Assembly (NCBI GenBank): GCA_029204225.1
Contig: CM055099.1
Span: 68,629,084 to 68,693,083 of the forward strand
Length of the DNA stretch: 64,000 nucleotides
Direction of reading: 5' to 3'
Source: Diphasiastrum complanatum
Lineage: Eukaryota > Streptophyta > Lycopodiopsida > Lycopodiales > Lycopodiaceae
Shown here: in pieces, positions 58,413 through 64,000 of the stretch
Position numbering within the stretch: the stretch's first letter is position 1
Layout: every line of letters begins with the position of its first letter
Made by a program: the position numbers and the translations under genes
The notes under the pieces: generated by a model
The model's database searches: none
Told to the model about the DNA's origin: nothing
Seen by the model: only the letters and a program-made list of their open reading frames with translations

Positions 58413-60033
58413 ATGAGGATGAGTGTCCGGGGTGTTGAGAGTGAAAGAGAGGATTCATTAATGATGTCTATTTTTTCATCTTTTCCTTTTAAGAATGAAG
58501 AAGTATGGTGGATAGATAGTGGGGCTAGTTCCCATATGTCTAGTTCTAGGAACTCTTTCACTAATCTCATGCCTTATCTAAATGCAAAAAGATCAATCTA
58601 TACTGCTAATGATGTAGAGTGTAGGATTGAAGGAATAGGTAGTATTCCACTGCATGCATCATCATCAAAATCTTTTTGCTTGCATGATATATTGTATGTA
58701 CCTAGATAAACTAAGAATCTCATTAGTGTAGAACAATTGTTTGATAGTGGATTGGATGTCAAGTTTCAAGTTGACAAGTGTATAATCTCAAGAGAAAATG
58801 AAGGTATTGCTAGAGGATCTAGAACTGGTAAGTTGTACAAACTAGATTCTAGGGAGAGTGCTAACATTTCAGATATTGCTTATGAGACCAAGGTTCTACA
58901 GGAAGATCTGTGGCATAAGAGATTGGGACATCCCAATTTCAAAGCCATGCAATCTATGGTCAAGGAAGGAAAAGTTGTTGGACTACCAAAGATACTGTCA
59001 AAGGAGCTTCTACCTTGTGAAGCTTGTGTGTTGGCAAAATCACACAGAAGGCCTTTTCCTAGATCAAGCTTGTATAAAGTCAAAGCAACCATTTGAACTT
59101 GTGCACTCTGATGTTCATTTCTCATCAACTAAGAGCAAAGGAGGAGCAAATTGCTTTGTCTCTTTTGTAGATGATTATACAATATATTCTTGGATCTATA
59201 TGCTGTCTTCTAAAGCCATGGTCTATGATGTTTTTCTTACTTTCAAAGCTTATGCAGAAAAGCAGTTTCCTTTCAAGTTGAAAGCTTTGAGAAGTGATAG
59301 TGGAGGAGAATACACCTCCAAAAAGTTTAAAGACTTTTGTGAGAGAGAGGGTATTCAAAGAGAGTTTTCTTGTTCATATACTCCTCAACAAAATGGAGTT
59401 GCTGAGAGAAAAAATAGAACTTTGTGTGAGTGTGCAAAGCCATTAGGCTAGAAGCTTCTCTGCCTAAAGAATTTTGGGGAGAGGCAGTTGCATGTGCAAA
59501 CTATCTTTGTAATAGGCTTCCAAATCTTGCAATAGGAGGAAAGACACCATTTGAGATGTTGTATAAGAAAAAGCATAAGGTAGATCATCTTAGGATTTTT
59601 GGCTGTGTATGCTTTGTGCATGTGCCTCTAGAAACTAGGAAGAAGGAAGATCCTAGTGCTGTAAAAGAAATTTTTGTAGGATATACATCTACCAAAAAAG
59701 CATACAAATTTTATTTACCCTCTACTGACAAGAATGTTGTTAGTAGAAATGTGATTTTCCATGAAGATCAGAAGCTTAACTTGGATGATGCACAGATCAA
59801 GGAGACTCATGCAAGATCTACAATCATCAATCTTGATGATGCTTAAGAAGAGGTGAGGCCGAGGCTTGAGGAGGAGCAAATTCAAGCTACCACACCTAGA
59901 AGATCTACAAGAGCAAGATCTGAGCCAAGGAGGCTCACATATGATGAAGAAGGAAGGCAACTGGAAGGTGAAATTTCCTATCATGCTCTCTTCATATCAG
60001 ATGAAGAGCCTAAAGATGTCCAAGAAGCTCTTC
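58413..60033 (+). pseudogene. copia C4 protease and integrase
   Basis: Protease WWIDSGASSHM is intact. ILYVPR is followed by TAA. The pre-integrase reads LWHKRLGHPNFKAMQSM and CEACVLAKSHR. A frame change near 59,085 leads to integrase LVHSDVHFSSTKSKGG, LRSDSGGEYTSKKF and NGVAERKNRT, so all three catalytic acids are kept. A second frame change near 59,445 gives AIRLEASLPKEFWGEAVACA, then the C-terminal EIFVGYTSTKKAYKFYLPS and a stop near 59,846. It ends in the linker to RT (RLTYDEEGRQLEGEISYHAL, DEEPKDVQEAL). RT is absent: at 60034 the sequence joins LTR copy B. Confidence 0.92.
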
Positions 60034-60830
60034 TTATCTTCTCAAGGGAGGCGAGCAATGGAAACAAATCCTACCTAATGGATCTTCATGATCCCTCCAA
60101 ATAGATTTCTAACACCTATTCTACTATTGTGTGATATTGTGGATTAGCTTGAGCTAATGATTATTCAAATATGTGATAACATGATTAAATAACAACATTC
60201 GAGCATTCATACATCCACAATCAATCACACAAGTGCAAAAAAGGAGGGCTTCACAAAGTAAGAAAAAGTGGAGGAGGATTAGCTCCTCTCTCTCAATCTC
60301 TATTTCACAATGAAAAGTGAATCCAAAATGGTGTCACATCTCTTCTTATACACAAAGCTAGGGTTGGAGTTTTTGGTTCACCCAGAAACCATGTGCCATG
60401 AACTTGACTATTATAAAAAGTTATAAACCAAATTGCATTTTTAACTACTTTGGTCCTTTCTTATTTTTGGCCCATCGGAGTACAGATCTATTTATGCTTC
60501 TTGCGCCATTGGCTTGCGAGTATAGTGCACTTTCTAAGGGTGTTTGACGTTATTTTACAAATAGATCCAAGTCATCATGCCGACTCGGCCATGCTTTTGT
60601 TCTCGTCGCCATAAGATATGTTGGGGAGGTGCTAGGCTTTGTCTTCGCTCATTGGTCGTTGACCTTCTGATATTGGCGTTCCCAGTAAATCTGGATTCTG
60701 GAACTCCTTCTCGGTTACTTGTCGACGCTCCTTATTGTAGTTTAGTGGCTCGATTCCTTCATTTGATATCCATTAGGCTCTTTTGGCATCTAAAATATGT
60801 TAAAAGAATCTTTACTAGAATCTTCTAGCA
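60034..60830 (-). repeat. LTR copy B (5' LTR, truncated)
   Basis: About 797 bp shared with copy A in the same orientation. On the minus strand it starts TGCTAGAAGATTCTAG at 60830. About 330 bp present in copy A (20007-20333) are missing at the C4 junction. It is flanked by ACATT (60831-60835) and then the gag half of NA2. Confidence 0.7.
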
Positions 60831-60835
60831 ACATT

Positions 60836-61712
60836 ATTAGAATTTTGTTCATCAACACCATCTTCATCAAGAGTTAGATTGGTTTGTTTCTCATCTTGAT
60901 CTCTCTTCTTCTTGAAGCAATTTTGACTCCACAATAGAAACATTTTAGCTTGGATCTATCTTTCTTCTTGCCAACAAAAGTAGAAGCCTCACCTTGATCT
61001 TGCCCTTTTGACCATTTGCTTTTGCCTTTGCCCTTGAACTTGCCTTTTGAGAACATAGCTTCTTCCTCTCCAACTTGAGATGTAGAAGATGATCCTCCTC
61101 TTGCTTAAAGTCCAAACTCTTCAGCCACCATGACCTCTTGCAACTCCTCCATACTTGGCAATGTCTTTTGAATAGCAAAACTTTGCACCAAATTAGCATG
61201 ATCATCCAACAAGCCATTAAGAACAACTTGAACAAGCTCCACATCCTCAATGCTTTCACTAATGCATGCTAGTTCATCACTCAAAACTTTAACTCTCAAA
61301 ACAAAAGCACAAGCACCTTCATCCTTCTTTTGAAGACTTTGAAAATTTTTCCTCCTTAGGGCTACAACCCTAGATGTAGACTTGGACTCATAAACCTTCT
61401 TCAAAGATTGCCAAGCCTCACTTGATGTTGTGCACTTACCAACTTCCTTGAGAGGTTCATTAGTCACATTCATCTTGATCACATGTAAAGTTTTATTTGC
61501 CCTCTTGTCATACCTCAATTTTTTTTTTCAGGTGCCAAAGGTCTCTCCTCCACACCTACAACAATATTCATCAAACTGTTCATCTCAAGCAAAGATTCCG
61601 TCCTCACCTTCCAAGTTGAATAATTTGTTGAGCTAAGCCTATCATTGCCTTCCCACATGAAGCCACTTGAGGTTGCCATGTTGCAATGATCTAATCTTCT
61701 CTTTGAACCCAT
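60836..61712 (-). pseudogene. copia NA2 gag
   Basis: The most likely start is the ATG near 61679 (MATSSGFMWEGNDRLSSTNY). The frame changes near 61,515, and continues as NEPLKEVGKCTTSSEAWQSL, LVQVVLNGLLDDHANLVQSF and EELQEVMVAEEFGL, followed by a stop. In the next frame come a Lys/Gly-rich stretch and CFYCGVK, where the knuckle is cut short: the His and last Cys are deleted. The reading ends at NLTLDEDGVDEQNSNN-like residues, next to ACATT. The intact relative continues directly into NAFVMSS, which is found at 20006, 40.8 kb away. Confidence 0.9.
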
Positions 61713-62151
61713 TCCAATGCACTTAGCTCTCTCTTGAAAATCAACAAATGAAACTCAAGAAGAAATCACAAAGATTTGGAAACAATCTAGCCTCTCCTTT
61801 TCTCTCATCTAGCATATCCTAGCACATAGAATGTAGATTTCATGATCACAATAGATCTAAACACAATATGATGAACTCTTGCCAACACCTAAGATTGAAA
61901 CACACTCTTGAAAAAGTCCAGCAACTTAAAATCAAGAGATCCTATCAAATCTAGGGTTCTTAAAAAAATGCAAAATATTGAATCAAGCAAAACTATATGC
62001 AAAAGCTAGAATCTTGATATATCATCTAGAAGTTCAATAAATGCAAGTGAACTATAACAGTAGTGAGACAGATAATTGCACTTTGATTAATATCAACAAT
62101 GAGTACAATGCTTGAAGTAATTACTTCAGTTGATCGTTGTGTCTGATAACA
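61713..62151 (-). other. copia NA2 leader with degenerate primer site
   Basis: No gene. The plus strand TGTCTGATAACA (62140-62151) matches 9 of 12 bases of the complement of TGGTATCAGAGC. Confidence 0.5.
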
Positions 62152-63062
62152 CTGGCAACGAAAAATATATCACAATTTCATTAGTAACTATATATCAGAA
62201 GAAGTTTTTTGATGATAGGATTAGATTAAAAGTATCTACAACTAATTCGCATTGAATGCTATCTTCTATATTAATTACAACCGCCTTGTAACGGTAAATA
62301 CACGTATAACATAGGCGGACTGTCAACGCGAAGTCGTTGGGTCGGATTTTTGACCGACAGTATCGAAATTTACAATGGGTCGGATTTTTATACAAAGGAT
62401 CAAAAAATTTACACTCAGTCGAAAAATATGCTGAAGGTCAAATTTTCCAGGGTCGGAAAAATTAGACCCGATCCAGGGTGAACACGCTCGGATAATTTGA
62501 TGAAGGGTCGAAAAAATCCAAACCGATCCGACGTGACCCAGGGTCGGAAAAATCACTATTTTGAACTTCAGGATGCTCATTAATAATTGGATTTGAGGCT
62601 GAGCATTGAAATCCAATAGTGTGGATACAAGATCAATCACAAAATTGACATTCTACGCATTAGAAATCAAGATATCTTGAGAAATACACATGAGATGGAC
62701 ATAGAATCAAAAGAGATGAATTATTCACATAAAAAGAGAATACAATGATATGTTCTCCACGCAGGTACTCCTATTTACAGCTGCTAAATTTTTATTTGGC
62801 CAATTGCTCTAAACTTGTCCTAAATGGTAACTTCTTGGTACTTCATCAAATAACCTAGAAATTATACTCTAGATGCAATGTATGGAATCTAGCCAATTAG
62901 AATGGGTCCAAATCTGACCACATCCATTTATCTACTTGCCAAAAATAGTACAAATACTATTTAGGCCTTTGTTGACAAATATAAATCTATCTCTAAGTTG
63001 GAATTTCATATTGGCCTCAAAATTGCCAAAATAGATCAACTAAACTAGTTGAATTTTTCACA
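62152..63062 (-). repeat. 5' LTR of copia NA2
   Basis: On the minus strand it starts TGTGAAAAATTCAACTAG at 63062 and matches the remnant at 16451-16543. The inner edge is set only by the degenerate primer site and may be wrong. At 62,335-62,560 the word GGTCGGA(A/T)TTTT or its relatives recur about eight times, perhaps a nested repeat. Confidence 0.6.
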
Positions 63063-64000
63063 ATGATGTTGTGAAGACTTTGCATTACTAGCTTAGCCAT
63101 TTGGCTTCCAGATTGAATTTCATCCAATTAATGGTTTCTTCAACATTTGTTGTTAGTATGTGCTTCATGTTCCCAACACGTGACCATATTCTATGGGTAG
63201 AGTTAAGGCAATAGTTCATTCTTGTAGACCATTTTCTTTGAAACTAGGATATGAAAGCGAAAACATCTTCAAGTTTTTCTCAAAATAATTTGTTATGTAT
63301 TCCATGATATTAGGCTCAATCATATTCAAAATGTTTTTGATAGTTGATCTGGATTATTTTTTAAGCCACCATCCTATCCTTGACATGCTCTATTACCTTG
63401 TCATATAGTTCCAAGTCCATCATAAGCATTGTTGCAAACCATGATAGGTTCTTATAGAGAATGTTGGATTTCCAATATCAAGATTGACAAGGATTGATGA
63501 TGCTATAGATGCAAAATTCAAGAATTCACACCACAATGGTCTTAGTTGTTACCCTTATATTATCTATGTAAGAAAACAAGAAATTGAACAATCAATCTAG
63601 TCCTGTTTTTTTTTTTAGAAATAAGAGATTTACACAGTCTGTCGAACTATTAGGATTCCAGACATTCACAAACTATGAATTTGCACCATTATGACTTAAA
63701 CGCCCAAAAAACAATCAATGGAACTCTATAATAGAAGTACAAGATTTAATCCAATGCTCTAACTAACAATGAAATTGTTAGTGGGTATATTATAGGGCCA
63801 TGAAATTGAAGAAAGATATATCGAAGGACATCAATCAATGTAGGTGCACACAATTTTGGTAGTTTGAGAATAAGCATAAAGACCTTGAGAAGGTCTATGA
63901 ACTCCTCATGTTATGTCCAATCTTTGTCATTTATTAGTACAACCTTTGAACACTTATTTATGGTAAATTGATATTTACGAGATCAATTAGTGCTTGATCG
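63063..64000. other. flank of NA2, no assigned gene
   Basis: Some minus-strand stretches look coding, for example MLMMDLELYDKVIEHVKDRM near 63,400 and EFIDLLKVFMLILKLPKLC near 63,870, but stops are frequent. I recognise no family. It may be decayed transposon or gene sequence that NA2 inserted into. Confidence 0.3.

Noticed and set aside
63063-64000. Possible hAT transposase fragments on the minus strand
   Set aside because: Short, interrupted, and no diagnostic motif; not enough to name a family.

Overview
This window is plant nuclear DNA, AT-rich, made almost entirely of degenerate LTR retrotransposons. I found no convincing single-copy host gene, no rRNA or tRNA gene and no CRISPR. The evidence for a land plant is the element set: Ty1/copia elements with UBN2-type gag, GAG-pre-integrase, D-D-E integrase and a TGGTATCAGAGC primer site matching initiator tRNA-Met; Ty3/gypsy elements with plant-type gag and YLDD reverse transcriptase; and a chromovirus whose LTR begins TGTCATGCCC. 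Three long GA/TC tracts (136, 88 and 162 bp) also stand out. I cannot name the species. The copia and gypsy proteins suggest a large, repeat-rich genome, but that is inference.

Layout. (1) 1-8017, minus strand: a gypsy element with gag, protease, RT, RNase H and integrase, its 5' LTR at about 6977-8017 and its 3' end outside the window. It sits inside a copia relic (8018-11268, plus), whose protease is followed by a long non-retroviral module in place of integrase and RT, then a clean 3' LTR. (2) 11269-16450: gypsy-like leader and gag, GA tracts, an unassigned minus-strand ORF and a degenerate satellite-like repeat. (3) 16451-63062: one minus-strand copia element split into two halves 40.8 kb apart. 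Its gag is at 60.8-61.7 kb; its protease, integrase and terminal module are at 16.5-20.0 kb. The split point is bounded by two direct LTR copies (20007-22360 and 60034-60830) with a near-perfect 5-bp duplication, so the intervening DNA appears to be a further LTR element filled by later insertions. (4) Inside that interval: a solo LTR, a decayed copia pol (23.1-25.2 kb), a copia/gypsy chimera (25.9-27.3 kb), a perfect 110-bp palindrome, a complete chromovirus-type element (28246-34398, TSD GTCCC), a third RT-replaced copia relic (35.8-37.4 kb), another copia pol (37.4-39.1 kb), an unidentified pseudogene (39.1-40.4 kb), a gypsy gag (40.5-42.2 kb) and a copia 3' end with its LTR (42.8-44.5 kb). 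(5) 44465-54657: a plus-strand copia carrying a complete second copia (47307-53108, TSD TGAGG). (6) 54658-60033: two further truncated copias.

The most interesting pattern is that three copia relics from separate insertions have lost most or all of the reverse transcriptase and RNase H and carry related, partly protein-coding modules there, ending in a shared block. This looks like an undescribed non-autonomous copia lineage with a captured sequence. Other notable features are recurrent loss of catalytic Asp/Glu codons by G-to-A changes, and a palindromic TTTCACACGTGTGAAA-type box shared by several copia LTRs and leaders.
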